DNA of 38,594 bases. Origin: an uncultured Oscillospiraceae bacterium (GTDB lineage: Bacteria > Bacillota > Clostridia > Oscillospirales > Ruminococcaceae). Both the position numbers and the translations under genes were made by a program. The notes under the pieces are model-generated. The model did no database searches and was not told the DNA's origin. It saw only the letters and a program-made list of their open reading frames with translations. Position 1 is the stretch's first letter; each line of letters begins with the position of its first letter. The stretch is from NCBI GenBank assembly GCA_900546885.1, contig UREN01000017.1, positions 1-38,594 on the forward strand, given 5' to 3'. Positions 1 to 7,953 of the stretch are shown in pieces.

Positions 1-299
1 ATAGAGTTTGGGTTTATAGTCTATAAGAATTGATTTGTCAAATTATCGAGTGTTTACAGCCCCCTTTTGACTGAGGGGGGTGTATTGCTTGAATAAAAAG
101 GTCAAACTGAAAACAGATAGAGAAGAACGGAAGCGGGACGCAGCATACAGTCGTTTTCCCGGCAACCGCTGTGCCCCCCTGTGCGAAAGCGTGCTGCTTT
201 GACGCCTGCTTATATGTTGCGCCTCGCCGTTTTTTCTGCATGTTCTGCATATGGACATCCCCCTTGCCCGTACCATGGAAGGGAGAGGGGGGGCACGGC
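1..299. other. AT-rich upstream region of spoVB; no gene seen
   Basis: The first ~130 bases are clearly AT-richer than the rest of the window. They contain a small inverted repeat (TTATAG at 14-19, CTATAA at 21-26) and a weak CCCCCT/AGGGGG hairpin (60-65 with 74-79) that has no T-run. I see no convincing gene on either strand. The promoter of spoVB should lie here, but I cannot place it. A sigma-E-like -10 (CATACAGT, 144-151) lacks a matching -35. Confidence 0.4.
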
Positions 300-1844
300 A
301 TGCGCAAAACGGGCTATGTGAAAAGCGCGGCCATTCTCACGGGCACGGGCCTTGTGCTGCGCGCGGCGGGCATGGTGCTGCGCGTGTATGTGGCGGGGCA
401 GCTTGGCGCCGGGGGCATGGGTGTTTACCAGCTTATTTTTACGGTGTATAACCTTTCCGTCACGCTGGCCACGGCGGGCCTTTCCGTCACGGCCACACGG
501 CTGTGCGCCCAGTGCCTTGCGCGCGGGCGGCCGGGCGCCGTGCGCCCGGTGATGCGCCGCATGCTGGCGCTGGCCCTGGCGCTGGGGCTTTTGTGCGGCC
601 TGGCGCAGTTTGCCCTGGCGCGCCCGGCGGCCCAGTGGTGGCTGAAAGACCTGCGCGCCGTGCCGGCGCTGCGCCTTCTGGCGCCCAGCCTGCCGTTTAT
701 GGCGCTTAGCGCGGTGCTGCGCGGCTATTTTCTGGCCGTGCGCCGCGTGCGGCCCAACGCGCTGGCGCAGCTGTTTGAACAGGCGGTGCGCATCAGCGTG
801 GTGGTGCTGCTGCTGGCGCGCGCCGTGCCCCACGGCCTTGCGGCGGCCTGCGCCGCCGCCGTGGTGGGCAACACGGTAAGCGAGGCGGCAAGCTGGTGCT
901 ATATGATGGCGTGCTGGGGCAGGGCCAGGCGCACTCTGGGCCCACCGCAAAAGCCGCACCTGCCGCCGTGGGCCATTGTGCAGGGGCTTGCGCCCATTGC
1001 GGCCAACCAATACCTCACCAGCTTTCTGCGCACGGTGGAAAACGTGATGGTGCCCTCTTGCCTTGCCGTGGCCGCGGCCAGCCGCGAGGTGGGCCTTGCG
1101 CAGTACGGCGCGCTGCGCGGCATGGCCATGCCGGTGGTGTTTTTTCCGTTTTCGTTTCTGGCCACGCTCAGCACCCTGCTGATGCCCGAGATCACCCGCG
1201 CGGCCGAGCGCGGCGAGCGCAAAACGCTGCAGCGCCTTGTGCAGCGCACGCTGCTGGTCACCGTGGTGCTCAGTGTGCCCGCGGGCGGACTGTTCTGCCT
1301 GTTTTCGGGCGAGATTGGCATGCTGTTATACCAAAGCGGGGAAATTGGGCTGTATTTGCGCGTGCTGGGCCCGCTGATGCCCCTGATGTACCTGGAGAGC
1401 ATGGTGGACGGCATTTTGAAGGGCCTGGGCGAACAGCTTGCCACCTTCCGCTATGCCGTGCTGGATTCCGCCTTTCGCCTTGTTGCCGTGGCGGCGCTGG
1501 TGCCGCGCTGGGGCATGCCGGGCTTTCTGTTCATCATGGTGTGCTCAAACCTGCTTACCAGCCTGTTGAACCTGCGCCGCCTGCTGGTGGTGACGGGCGT
1601 GCGCTGGAACTGGCGCGCCTGGGCGTTGCAGCCCGGGGCCGCCATGGCCTTTGCCGCTTTGTGCGGCGCGCTGGCGGCGCGCGCCGGGCGCGCGGCGCTT
1701 TCCGGCACGGGGTGGCTTTTCTGCGGCGGGGCGGCGTGCGGCCTTGTGTATTTTCTGGCGCTGTTTGCGCTGGGCAACGACGGCGTGCGCGAGGTGCGCG
1801 CGGCCCTGCGCGCGCCGGGAAAAACCGGGGCCGGGCGCGCTTAA
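300..1844 (+). CDS. spoVB: Polysaccharide/lipid flippase of the SpoVB family
   Basis: 514-aa polytopic membrane protein of the MOP/MATE superfamily, polysaccharide-biosynthesis branch. SpoVB/MurJ-like proteins flip lipid-linked precursors, and SpoVB is needed for spore cortex formation. About 14 hydrophobic segments cover nearly the whole length. The N-terminal pattern (short basic start, then a helix with AGMVLR, then GAGGMGVYQL at about residues 35-45) is typical of SpoVB proteins. The length fits the family (about 500-550 aa). The ATG at 300 follows a purine-rich GGGAGAGGGGGGG site; an earlier in-frame ATG at 171 would add a Cys/Arg-rich stretch with no ribosome binding site and was not used. 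The gene stands alone and ends before a strong terminator. The sporulation role is inferred from family and from other spo genes in the window; a general exporter of the same family cannot be excluded. Confidence 0.8.
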   Translation: MRKTGYVKSAAILTGTGLVLRAAGMVLRVYVAGQLGAGGMGVYQLIFTVYNLSVTLATAGLSVTATRLCAQCLARGRPGAVRPVMRRMLALALALGLLCGLAQFALARPAAQWWLKDLRAVPALRLLAPSLPFMALSAVLRGYFLAVRRVRPNALAQLFEQAVRISVVVLLLARAVPHGLAAACAAAVVGNTVSEAASWCYMMACWGRARRTLGPPQKPHLPPWAIVQGLAPIAANQYLTSFLRTVENVMVPSCLAVAAASREVGLAQYGALRGMAMPVVFFPFSFLATLSTLLMPEITRAAERGERKTLQRLVQRTLLVTVVLSVPAGGLFCLFSGEIGMLLYQSGEIGLYLRVLGPLMPLMYLESMVDGILKGLGEQLATFRYAVLDSAFRLVAVAALVPRWGMPGFLFIMVCSNLLTSLLNLRRLLVVTGVRWNWRAWALQPGAAMAFAALCGALAARAGRAALSGTGWLFCGGAACGLVYFLALFALGNDGVREVRAALRAPGKTGAGRA

Positions 1845-1870
1845 CGCAGGACAAACGCACAAGAATGTGC

Positions 1871-1876
1871 TACAAT
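1871..1876 (+). promoter_or_regulatory. Possible -10 box upstream of the repeat/terminator element
   Basis: TACAAT after TGTGC lies just downstream of the spoVB stop and 13 bp before the dispersed repeat. No good -35 is visible at 16-18 bp. If active, it would drive a ~110-nt non-coding transcript ending at the 1953-1991 hairpin. Confidence 0.2.
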
Positions 1877-1888
1877 AAACCCGGCTGC

Positions 1889-1991
1889 CTTAGGCGTGTT
1901 GACGCAAGAAAACATCGGTTTTGGGCTGACAATTTTGCCGCCTAGCGCATTCAAAAAGCCCGGTAATCCGTCAGGATTACCGGGCTTTTTT
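1889..1991 (+). repeat. Dispersed ~100-nt repeat with terminator, copy 1
   Basis: This stretch aligns with 7954-8054 at about three quarters identity by eye (about 76 of 102 positions), starting at CTTAGGCGTG and running through the hairpin. Shared blocks are GGTTTTGGGC, GCATT and the stem. The 3' part is a perfect 17-bp stem (1953-1969 with 1974-1990) with a 4-nt loop, followed by T residues. One stem pair is T-A here and C-G in copy 2, a compensatory change that points to selection on RNA structure. The conserved ~60 nt before the hairpin is more than a plain terminator needs. Confidence 0.7.
1953..1991 (+). terminator. Intrinsic terminator (spoVB side)
   Basis: AAAAAGCCCGGTAATCC pairs with GGATTACCGGGCTTTTT across the loop GTCA, and T6 follows on the + strand. 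The A-run on the other side makes it potentially bidirectional. It would serve spoVB and, on the minus strand, could serve the convergent glycosylase gene. Confidence 0.85.
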
Positions 1992-2142
1992 CGTCTGTTT
2001 TCCGGCGCGGAGCGCCCGGCCAGCGCACACATGCATGCACAAGGCGCCGGCAGGCCACGGCCCTTGACGCCGCCCGGCCTGGGGCACGCGGCCATTCCGG
2101 CGCGCGCCGCACGCGGCGTTTCTCAGGCCTGCAAAGGCCGCT

Positions 2143-2613
2143 TCAGAAATAAGGGGCCCACGCCGCGCGCAGCTTTTCCATTGTCCAGGCGGCGTTGGCG
2201 GGGCTGGTGCTGGGCAGCTTTACCACCTGCACACCCGGCAGGGTGTGGTATGTCATGCACAGGGTATACGCCGTGGCGCCGTTGCACAAAATGCGCCGGA
2301 TGGGCGCGGCCGCACACAGCCAGGCAATGTCTGTGGGCGTCACGTTGCGAATGGTGGCGTCCTGCGCGCCGGTGATGGTGCACTGCTGCACAGTGTCCCA
2401 CAGGGCCAGGCCATGGGCGCACACAAGGGCTGTTTTTTCCTCTACCGTGCGCGGCACCTCTGCGCCCAGCAGCCCGGCCAAAAGCGGCCAAAAACGGTTG
2501 CGCGGGTGGCCATAATAAAAGTTCTGCCTGCGGCTTTCGGGGCTGGGCCAGGTGCCCACAATAAGGGTGTGGCTTTGCGGCGTCCACACCGGGCCGAAAC
2601 GCTCATACGCCAT
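2143..2613 (-). CDS. Hypoxanthine/uracil-DNA glycosylase (Mug-like UDG superfamily)
   Basis: 156-aa protein of the uracil-DNA glycosylase superfamily, close in pattern to the DNA-deoxyinosine (hypoxanthine) glycosylase group of anaerobes, which removes deaminated bases in base excision repair. The N-terminal motif GTWPSPESR (20-28) followed by YYGHPRNRFW (33-42) is the characteristic active-site signature. LPSTSPAN (133-140) is the second UDG motif near the C-terminus. The family is usually about 150-190 aa, so the protein looks complete. The start ATG (2613) overlaps the last 11 nt of the upstream HAD gene, so the two are probably translationally coupled. Family assignment is firm; the exact base specificity (hypoxanthine or uracil) cannot be read from the sequence. 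Confidence 0.8.
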   Translation of the reverse strand: MAYERFGPVWTPQSHTLIVGTWPSPESRRQNFYYGHPRNRFWPLLAGLLGAEVPRTVEEKTALVCAHGLALWDTVQQCTITGAQDATIRNVTPTDIAWLCAAAPIRRILCNGATAYTLCMTYHTLPGVQVVKLPSTSPANAAWTMEKLRAAWAPYF

Positions 2614-3451
2614 GCTGTGCGCCGCCCGCACCGGGCCGGCTTTCCTCCTCGCGCAGCGCGCGCAGGATATGCTGGCTGAAAAACTGTGCCGCGCCGTCCT
2701 CCTCCGCCGGGGGCGCAATGTGCCAGGCCGCGCGCTTGGCCGCCTGGCATCCATTTTCCATGGCGGCCGAAAGGCCCGCCTTCTCCAGCAGGCACACGTC
2801 GCCCTCGCCGTCGCCAATGGCGGCCGCCTGCTGCCAGGCAAGGCCCCAGCCCTGCAGAATATCCTGCACAGCGGCCGCTTTCTCTACCCCGGCGGGGTAA
2901 ATATCCCACTTATGGGGGGCAAAGGGCACAAAGCACAGGCCCAAGTGGCCATATTTCTGCCCAAAGGCGCGCACGGCACTTTCCGGCAGGAAGGCGCACG
3001 CGCCATAGGGCATGGCGGCCAGGTGCTTGTCCTGGTCTTCCCCGTCAAACAGCCAGGGGCGCTGCATATCATCCTCCGGCAGCTCGCGCAGCATGCGCTC
3101 GTATTCCACATAGGCAAAATACCCTTCGTCGAACACGAAGTTCAGCGGCCATTCGCCGTTTTCACAAAAATCCACCAGGGCATACATCTGCTGTTCGCTC
3201 AGCGTGTGCAGGGCGCGGGGCCTGCCGCCCGCCTCCAGCACGGCTGCGCCCTGCGCGCACACCAGCGCATCATAGGGTATTTTTTCCGCCGCGGCCAGCG
3301 CCACCTGCGGCGCGCGCCCCGTGGCCAGCACCACGCGCACCCCGGCGCTTTTCAGCGCCAGCAGCGTCAGCCGCGTGCGCGCGCTGATGGCGCTGCGCCC
3401 CGCGGGCAGCAGTGTGCCGTCAATGTCACAAATTACAGCCCCAACCTGCAC
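2603..3451 (-). CDS. Cof-type HAD-superfamily phosphatase
   Basis: 282-aa haloacid-dehalogenase-like hydrolase with a Cof-type (IIB) cap, which dephosphorylates small phosphorylated metabolites such as sugar phosphates or FMN. Motif I is ICDIDGTL, with nucleophile and acid Asp9 and Asp11. Motif II lies in VLATGR (Thr44), motif III is Lys191 and motif IV is GDGEGD (Asp214, Asp218). I chose the GTG at 3451 because GGAAGGGG lies exactly 8 nt before it and it places motif I at the usual distance from the N-terminus. An in-frame ATG at 3472 has no ribosome binding site. The substrate is unknown. The gene is read from its own promoter, which lies inside the nagA terminator, and runs into the DNA glycosylase gene with an 11-nt overlap. 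Confidence 0.85.
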   Translation of the reverse strand: MQVGAVICDIDGTLLPAGRSAISARTRLTLLALKSAGVRVVLATGRAPQVALAAAEKIPYDALVCAQGAAVLEAGGRPRALHTLSEQQMYALVDFCENGEWPLNFVFDEGYFAYVEYERMLRELPEDDMQRPWLFDGEDQDKHLAAMPYGACAFLPESAVRAFGQKYGHLGLCFVPFAPHKWDIYPAGVEKAAAVQDILQGWGLAWQQAAAIGDGEGDVCLLEKAGLSAAMENGCQAAKRAAWHIAPPAEEDGAAQFFSQHILRALREEESRPGAGGAQHGV

Positions 3452-3478
3452 AAGGCATTCCCCTTCCGGCATGGTTTT

Positions 3479-3496
3479 GCCCGCCGCGCGGCGGGC
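3479..3496 (-). other. 18-bp perfect palindrome in the HAD 5' leader
   Basis: GCCCGCCGCGCGGCGGGC is self-complementary and sits between the predicted start of transcription (about 3503) and the start codon. In RNA it would form a very stable hairpin at the 5' end of the message. It has no T-run on the minus strand, so it is not a terminator for this gene. Confidence 0.5.
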
Positions 3497-3509
3497 TTTT
3501 CTGTTGCCC

Positions 3510-3538
3510 ATTGTACCAAAAAACGGGCGGCCTGCCAA
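3510..3538 (-). promoter_or_regulatory. Promoter of the HAD-glycosylase operon, nested in the nagA terminator
   Basis: On the minus strand TTGGCA (3533-3538) and TACAAT (3510-3515) are separated by exactly 17 bp, matching a sigma-A promoter. The -35 hexamer is precisely the 6-nt loop of the nagA terminator, and the spacer contains the descending stem arm and the T-run. Confidence 0.6.
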
Positions 3539-3547
3539 GGCCGCCCG
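3518..3547 (-). terminator. Intrinsic terminator of nagA
   Basis: On the minus strand CGGGCGGCC (3547-3539), loop TTGGCA, GGCCGCCCG (3532-3524), then six T residues (3523-3518). It lies 15 nt downstream of the nagA stop. Confidence 0.9.
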
Positions 3548-3561
3548 CCGGGTGCGCTTTC

Positions 3562-4692
3562 TTATTTTGTTTTCACGCCGCCAATGAAGATATGCTCGGG
3601 CTGAAGGGCTTTGTCCAGCACCAGCACATCGGCGCGTTTGCCCTCGGTGACGCTGCCCAGCGTGTCGAACAGGCCCACGGCCCTGGCCGGGTTGATGGTG
3701 GCGGCCCTCAGGGCGCTTTCCAGCTTGACGCCAAAGCCCACTGCACGGCGGAAGCACTCGGCCAGGCAGGTGGCGCTGCCCGCAATGGTGCCGTCCTCCA
3801 GGGTGGCTTTGCCGTCTGTCATGTACACCGTCTGGCCGCCCAGGCTGTACACACCGTTGGGCATGCCCGCGGCGCGCATGGAATCGCTGATGAGGCACAC
3901 GCGCTCGTCGCCAAACAGGCGGAACACGCTGCGCACCACGGCCGGGTGCAGGTGAATGCCGTCCGAAATCATCTCTACATGCTGGGCATAGTCGCTGGCC
4001 GCGCCCACCACGCCGGGGTCGCGGTGCGCAAACGGCGGCATGGCGTTGAACAGGTGCGTCACATGCGTGGCGCCCGCCTCAAAGGCGGCCTTGGCCTCAT
4101 CGTAATTGGCGCAGGTGTGCGCAATGGACACCACGCACTTTTTGCTGGCGTGCTGAATGAACGGCAGCGCGCCGTTCACCTCCGGGGCCATATCCACCAG
4201 CTTGATGGCGCCGCCGCACAGCTCGTACAGGCGGTCGAACATGGCGGTGTCCGGTTCCATCACATATTTTTCGGCCTGCGCGCCCTTTTTGGCCTTGTTG
4301 ATGAACGGGCCCTCCATGTTCACGCCGCGCAGCACGGCGCCGCCCGTCTCTTTGCCGATATAGGGCTTTGCCACGGTGAGGATATTCGTGAGGATGGGCT
4401 CGTCAAAGGCCATGGTGGTGCCGCAAAAGCTGGTGACGCCCTCACTGCCCAGATATTCGCACATGGTTTCGATGTGTTCGGCGCCGGCGTCGCAGAAATC
4501 GCTGCCCTTCGAGCCGTGGATGTGAATATCCACAAAGCCCGGCGTCACATATTTGCCCGAGACGTCCAGCACCTCTTCCCCCTCCAGCGTGCCGGCGGGG
4601 GCCACTTTCACAATGGTGCCGCCCGCCAGCTCTACGTCCGCGGGCACAAACTCGGCATTTTCGGTAAATACAAGGCCGTTTTTCAGTATCAT
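3562..4692 (-). CDS. nagA: N-acetylglucosamine-6-phosphate deacetylase
   Basis: 376-aa amidohydrolase-superfamily enzyme that converts GlcNAc-6-P to GlcN-6-P plus acetate, the entry step for recycling or using amino sugars. Visible landmarks are the metal motif DIHIHG (His57, His59), the metal-binding glutamate in NMEGPF (Glu127), His192 in IAHTC, His213 in THLFNAM, the substrate-loop DGIHLHP (244-250) and the catalytic aspartate in LISDSM (Asp270). The length is normal for NagA. The ATG at 4692 is preceded by AAAAGGAGC at good spacing. The gene is monocistronic, with its own promoter region and terminator; no nagB is adjacent. Assignment is confident. Confidence 0.95.
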   Translation of the reverse strand: MILKNGLVFTENAEFVPADVELAGGTIVKVAPAGTLEGEEVLDVSGKYVTPGFVDIHIHGSKGSDFCDAGAEHIETMCEYLGSEGVTSFCGTTMAFDEPILTNILTVAKPYIGKETGGAVLRGVNMEGPFINKAKKGAQAEKYVMEPDTAMFDRLYELCGGAIKLVDMAPEVNGALPFIQHASKKCVVSIAHTCANYDEAKAAFEAGATHVTHLFNAMPPFAHRDPGVVGAASDYAQHVEMISDGIHLHPAVVRSVFRLFGDERVCLISDSMRAAGMPNGVYSLGGQTVYMTDGKATLEDGTIAGSATCLAECFRRAVGFGVKLESALRAATINPARAVGLFDTLGSVTEGKRADVLVLDKALQPEHIFIGGVKTK

Positions 4693-4883
4693 GGTACAAC
4701 GCTCCTTTTTCTTTTTTATCGGCACGCGCGCGGGCACAGCCCGGGCGCGCAAGGTTTTTGGCTTTTTGTGCCGCGTGCCGCCGCGCCTGTGCACGTTGCA
4801 GGGGCGCAGCGCCAAATGTGCGGCGTCTGTGCCGCAGGGCCTGCCCTTCGCTGCCGCGCAGGCCCGCCCTGCAGTTTGGTTTT

Positions 4884-4889
4884 ATTATA
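4884..4889 (-). promoter_or_regulatory. -10 box upstream of nagA
   Basis: A TATAAT in the context GTGGTATAAT on the minus strand, about 190 bp before the nagA start. The -35 is weak. The ~185-nt leader that would result holds nothing else that I recognise. Confidence 0.4.
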
Positions 4890-4980
4890 CCACGGCCCGT
4901 TTTTTTGTTACACTATCCACACTGCAAAAATGGACGTTTGTGCAAACTATGCGTGCATTCCGGCATACCGCAGCCGCCCC

Positions 4981-5018
4981 AAAGAAAAAGGCGGGCGGCG
5001 CACACGGCACCGCCCGCC
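4981..5018 (-). terminator. Intrinsic terminator of the vWA gene
   Basis: On the minus strand GGCGGGCGG (5018-5010) pairs with CCGCCCGCC (4998-4990), followed by TTTTTCTTT. It is about 65 nt past the vWA stop codon. Confidence 0.85.
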
Positions 5019-5081
5019 TGGAAAGGGGGGGAACGCAGGGCGGGCAGCGCCATGCGGCCTGCCCGGCTGCGGGGGAAAAGC

Positions 5082-6437
5082 TTACAGAACCTGCGGGATG
5101 CACGGGCATGCGCCCTCGTCCACAGCCTGCGCGGCGGCATACACCTGGTAGCACTGGCTGTCGCCGCAGCTGCAGCTTTCCGGCTCGGGCGGGGGCAGCA
5201 AAAAGCGCAGGCCCTTCACCACAATATCCCGTACAACCGTCCCGGTGTTGGGCTGCAGCTCGTAGCTTTTGAAGCCGCACATCTGGCAGCCGTCCGGCGT
5301 TTCGCGCGTCACCCACACGCCCAGCAGAATGCGTTTGCCCGGGCATACGTTTTTCAGCCGCGCGTTGATCATCAGCAGGCCGCCCGTGCCCGCCATGCTG
5401 ACGGTGCCCACATCGGCCGTCACCACGCCGCCGGCCGAAGTGCACACACAGGCCGCCGGCACACAGGGCTCTGGCCATATCTCGCCCGCGGGCTCGCCGC
5501 AGTCTACATACACGGTAAGGGGGGCAAACTGCATGCTTACGCCGCCGTCCGCGGTAAGCGTGGCCGTCTCGTTCAGCGCAAGGTTTCCGTTTCCCTCGCC
5601 CGTGTGCAGGGCCACAATGCGCAGCACGGCTGTCTGCGGGGCGTTGGCCGCCAGTTCGTCCATGCGCCACACCACGGTGCGCGCGTCCTGCGCCTCGGCC
5701 CAGCCCACGCTGGGCTGCTCTACGCTCAGCACGGTGAACTGCGGGCCCAGAATATCCCGCACCACCACGTTGCGTGCGCCAGCTTCCAACAGTTCGCGCG
5801 CCAGCGCCTCAAAGGCTTCTTCCAGCTCTGAGGCCGTGGGGGCAAGAAGCACATGGTCCTCCGGGGGCGGCGACACCCATGCGCGCAGCGTGTCCTCGTC
5901 CAGCCCGTCCGAGCCGCGCAGCCCAATGCAGAAAATCTCTACGCCGCCGGCTTTCAGTTCATCCGCCTGAGGGGCGGGGTCTCCGCCCACGGTGGGCATG
6001 CCGTCCGTGAACATCACGGCCACCTTTTTGCCGTCAAAGCCCTGCAGCATGGCCCCCGCCTGCTGAAATGCGCCGGCCTGGTTGGTGTTGCCCTTTGCCT
6101 CAAGGCCCTCAATGGCCGCGTTCAGCGTCTGGATGTTGCCGGTGAGGGGCACATCTGTGGTGGCCTCCGCCGCAAAGCTGATGAGGCCCATCTCATACAT
6201 GTTGCCGCCGCTTTGCGCGTTGGCATCGGTGATGATGTTTACAAACTCTTTTGCGCCCGCCTTCAAATGCAGCATGGGGGTGCCCGCCATGCTGCCCGAG
6301 CGGTCTAAAATCAGGGCAATTGCCACGCGCTGCGTGGCGGCGCCGGGCGCGGCCGCAACGGCAAGGTTGATATCCACGGCGCCGCCGCACTCCATGGAGG
6401 CAGCCCCGGCCGTTTTCGAGATATTGGTGATTGGCAT
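5082..6437 (-). CDS. von Willebrand factor A-domain protein with a Cys-rich C-terminus
   Basis: 451-aa protein. Residues ~36-220 form a vWA domain with a complete metal-ion-dependent adhesion site: DRSGS (Asp45, Ser47, Ser49), Thr118 in GNTN and Asp145 in MFTDGMP. Residues ~220-310 resemble a beta-sandwich (DUF11-like) domain. Residues ~312-451 carry many cysteines (DCGEP, PCVPAACVC, CQMCG, CSCGDSQC, ACPCIP) around a core with NVCPGKRILLGVWVT. From memory, this core resembles the C-terminal part of vWA proteins of unknown role in other Clostridia. There is no signal peptide or membrane segment, so it appears cytoplasmic or, in a spore former, possibly a spore-surface protein (inference). The ATG at 6437 follows GAGAGGAAGAG. 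It is a single gene with its own terminator, and its role is unknown. Confidence 0.8.
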   Translation of the reverse strand: MPITNISKTAGAASMECGGAVDINLAVAAAPGAATQRVAIALILDRSGSMAGTPMLHLKAGAKEFVNIITDANAQSGGNMYEMGLISFAAEATTDVPLTGNIQTLNAAIEGLEAKGNTNQAGAFQQAGAMLQGFDGKKVAVMFTDGMPTVGGDPAPQADELKAGGVEIFCIGLRGSDGLDEDTLRAWVSPPPEDHVLLAPTASELEEAFEALARELLEAGARNVVVRDILGPQFTVLSVEQPSVGWAEAQDARTVVWRMDELAANAPQTAVLRIVALHTGEGNGNLALNETATLTADGGVSMQFAPLTVYVDCGEPAGEIWPEPCVPAACVCTSAGGVVTADVGTVSMAGTGGLLMINARLKNVCPGKRILLGVWVTRETPDGCQMCGFKSYELQPNTGTVVRDIVVKGLRFLLPPPEPESCSCGDSQCYQVYAAAQAVDEGACPCIPQVL

Positions 6438-6669
6438 AAGCTCTCTTCCTCTCTTTCCCCCTTTGGCCCGGCGGCGCTTTTGCACCGCGCCCCGTGCCGG
6501 GGGCTGTTTCTGCGGCATCCTATGCCGGGCCGCAGCGCCGCGTGCCGGGCCGTGCGCTTTGCGGCGCGCGCCGTTTTCCTGCAAACCGGGCCGCCGGGCA
6601 AAAAGCGGCGCCGCGGCCCGCGCTTTTTTTCAAAAATCGGGCCAAACGGCTTTTTTGCACACCGGCCAA

Positions 6670-6698
6670 TTGACAAACCACAGAAGGGCTTCTATACT
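6670..6698 (+). promoter_or_regulatory. Sigma-A promoter of the MalY/PatB gene
   Basis: TTGACA (6670-6675), 17-bp spacer, TATACT (6693-6698): a near-consensus promoter, 69 bp before the start codon. The rest of the 330-bp gap upstream (6438-6669) is GC-rich and shows nothing recognisable. Confidence 0.85.
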
Positions 6699-6767
6699 GG
6701 GTGCAAAACGGTTTGGGCGCAAACGCCCAAACGGCACCCGTACAAAACGGCAAGGAGGCATGCTGCT

Positions 6768-7931
6768 ATGGAATATGTGGACAGGCGCGGCACACAGTGT
6801 GAAAAGTGGGACGCTCTGCCGCAGAAATTTGGGGAGGACGGCCTGCTGGCCATGTGGGTGGCAGACATGGATTTTGCCTGCCCCGCCTGCGTAAAACAGG
6901 CGCTGCACGAGTACATCGAGCGCCCGCTGGGCTATTTTTCCCCGCCTGCCTCGTATTTTGACGCGGTGGTGCGCTGGGAGGCGCAGCGCCACGGCTTTGC
7001 CGTGCAGCCCGAGTGGGTGTGCGTGACGCCGGGCGTGGTGCCCGCGCTGTATTGGGCCGTGCGCGCGTTCACCCGGCCCGGCGACGGTGTGATGGTATCC
7101 ACACCGGTTTACTATCCCTTCATGCGCGCGGTGGAGGCCTGCGAACAGCGCCGCCTTGTGAAAAACGAACTGAAGCGCACCGGCATGCACTACACCTTCG
7201 ACTTCGAGGCCATGGAACAACAGATTGTGCAGCAGGGTGTAACCTTGTACATTCTGTGCAACCCGCACAACCCGGTGGGCCGCGTATGGACGCAGGAAGA
7301 GCTGCGCCGCCTGCTGCAGATATGCCGCAGGCACGGCGTGCTGGTGGTGTCGGATGAGATTCATCAGGATATGGTAGACCCCGCACTGGGCCGGAAGAAA
7401 GTGACGGCCGCCGCGCTGGACGGCTTTGGCGACATGGTGGTCACCATGGCCTCGGTAAGCAAAACTTTCAACCTTGCGGCTGTGCAGAACTCGTTTGTCA
7501 TCATTCCAAACGATGCGCTGCGCCAGACGTTTTGCAGCTTTACCCAGCGCATGGCCGTAAGCGGCGGCAACGGGTTTGGCTATGTGGCGGCCCAGGCCGC
7601 CATGGAGGGCGGCGCCGCCTGGCTGCAGGACGCGCTGGCCACCATTTACGGCAACTACGCCTACCTGCGCGCACGCCTTGCCGCCGGGTGCCCGCGCCTG
7701 CAGCTGGCCCCGCTGGAGGGCACCTACCTTGCCTGGCTGGATTTTTCCGCCGTGTGCCGGGACGAGGCCGGGCTGAAAGAACTGCTGCAGGGCAAATGCC
7801 GCCTTGCACTGGATTATGGCAGCTGGTTTGGCGGCAGCGGCAGCGCGCTTTGCGCACGCATGAACCTTGCCACCTCGCGCGAAAATGTGAAACAGGCCTG
7901 CGACAGGCTGCAGGCCGCCTGCGGCGGCTGA
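6768..7931 (+). CDS. patB: MalY/PatB-family cystathionine beta-lyase/aminotransferase
   Basis: 387-aa fold-type I PLP enzyme. MalY/PatB proteins cleave cystathionine or cysteine (C-S lyase), releasing homocysteine or sulfide, and some also act as transaminases. The start MEYVDRRGTQCEKWD and the motif MWVADMDF (29-36) are hallmarks of this subfamily. The cofactor site includes CNPHNPVGR (164-172), SDEIHQDM (195-202) and the Schiff-base lysine Lys232 in SVSKTFNLA. The length is typical (about 385-400 aa). The ATG at 6768 has AAGGAGG at ideal spacing, and a strong promoter precedes it. The gene is monocistronic and ends in the second copy of the dispersed repeat. The family is sure; in vivo substrate is inferred. 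Confidence 0.88.
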   Translation: MEYVDRRGTQCEKWDALPQKFGEDGLLAMWVADMDFACPACVKQALHEYIERPLGYFSPPASYFDAVVRWEAQRHGFAVQPEWVCVTPGVVPALYWAVRAFTRPGDGVMVSTPVYYPFMRAVEACEQRRLVKNELKRTGMHYTFDFEAMEQQIVQQGVTLYILCNPHNPVGRVWTQEELRRLLQICRRHGVLVVSDEIHQDMVDPALGRKKVTAAALDGFGDMVVTMASVSKTFNLAAVQNSFVIIPNDALRQTFCSFTQRMAVSGGNGFGYVAAQAAMEGGAAWLQDALATIYGNYAYLRARLAAGCPRLQLAPLEGTYLAWLDFSAVCRDEAGLKELLQGKCRLALDYGSWFGGSGSALCARMNLATSRENVKQACDRLQAACGG

Positions 7932-7953
7932 CGCCCGGTGTGCCCCGCCCCGT

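Noticed and set aside
144..151. Sigma-E-like CATACAGT as the spoVB promoter
   Set aside because: No matching -35 at 14-15 bp upstream, so a promoter cannot be supported.
171..299. Earlier in-frame ATG that would lengthen SpoVB by 43 residues
   Set aside because: The extension is Cys/Arg/Phe-rich and unlike SpoVB, and only the ATG at 300 has a purine-rich binding site.
3412..5151. A 579-codon open frame on + opposite HAD and nagA
   Set aside because: It runs antisense across nagA, a terminator and the end of HAD without any protein-like features.
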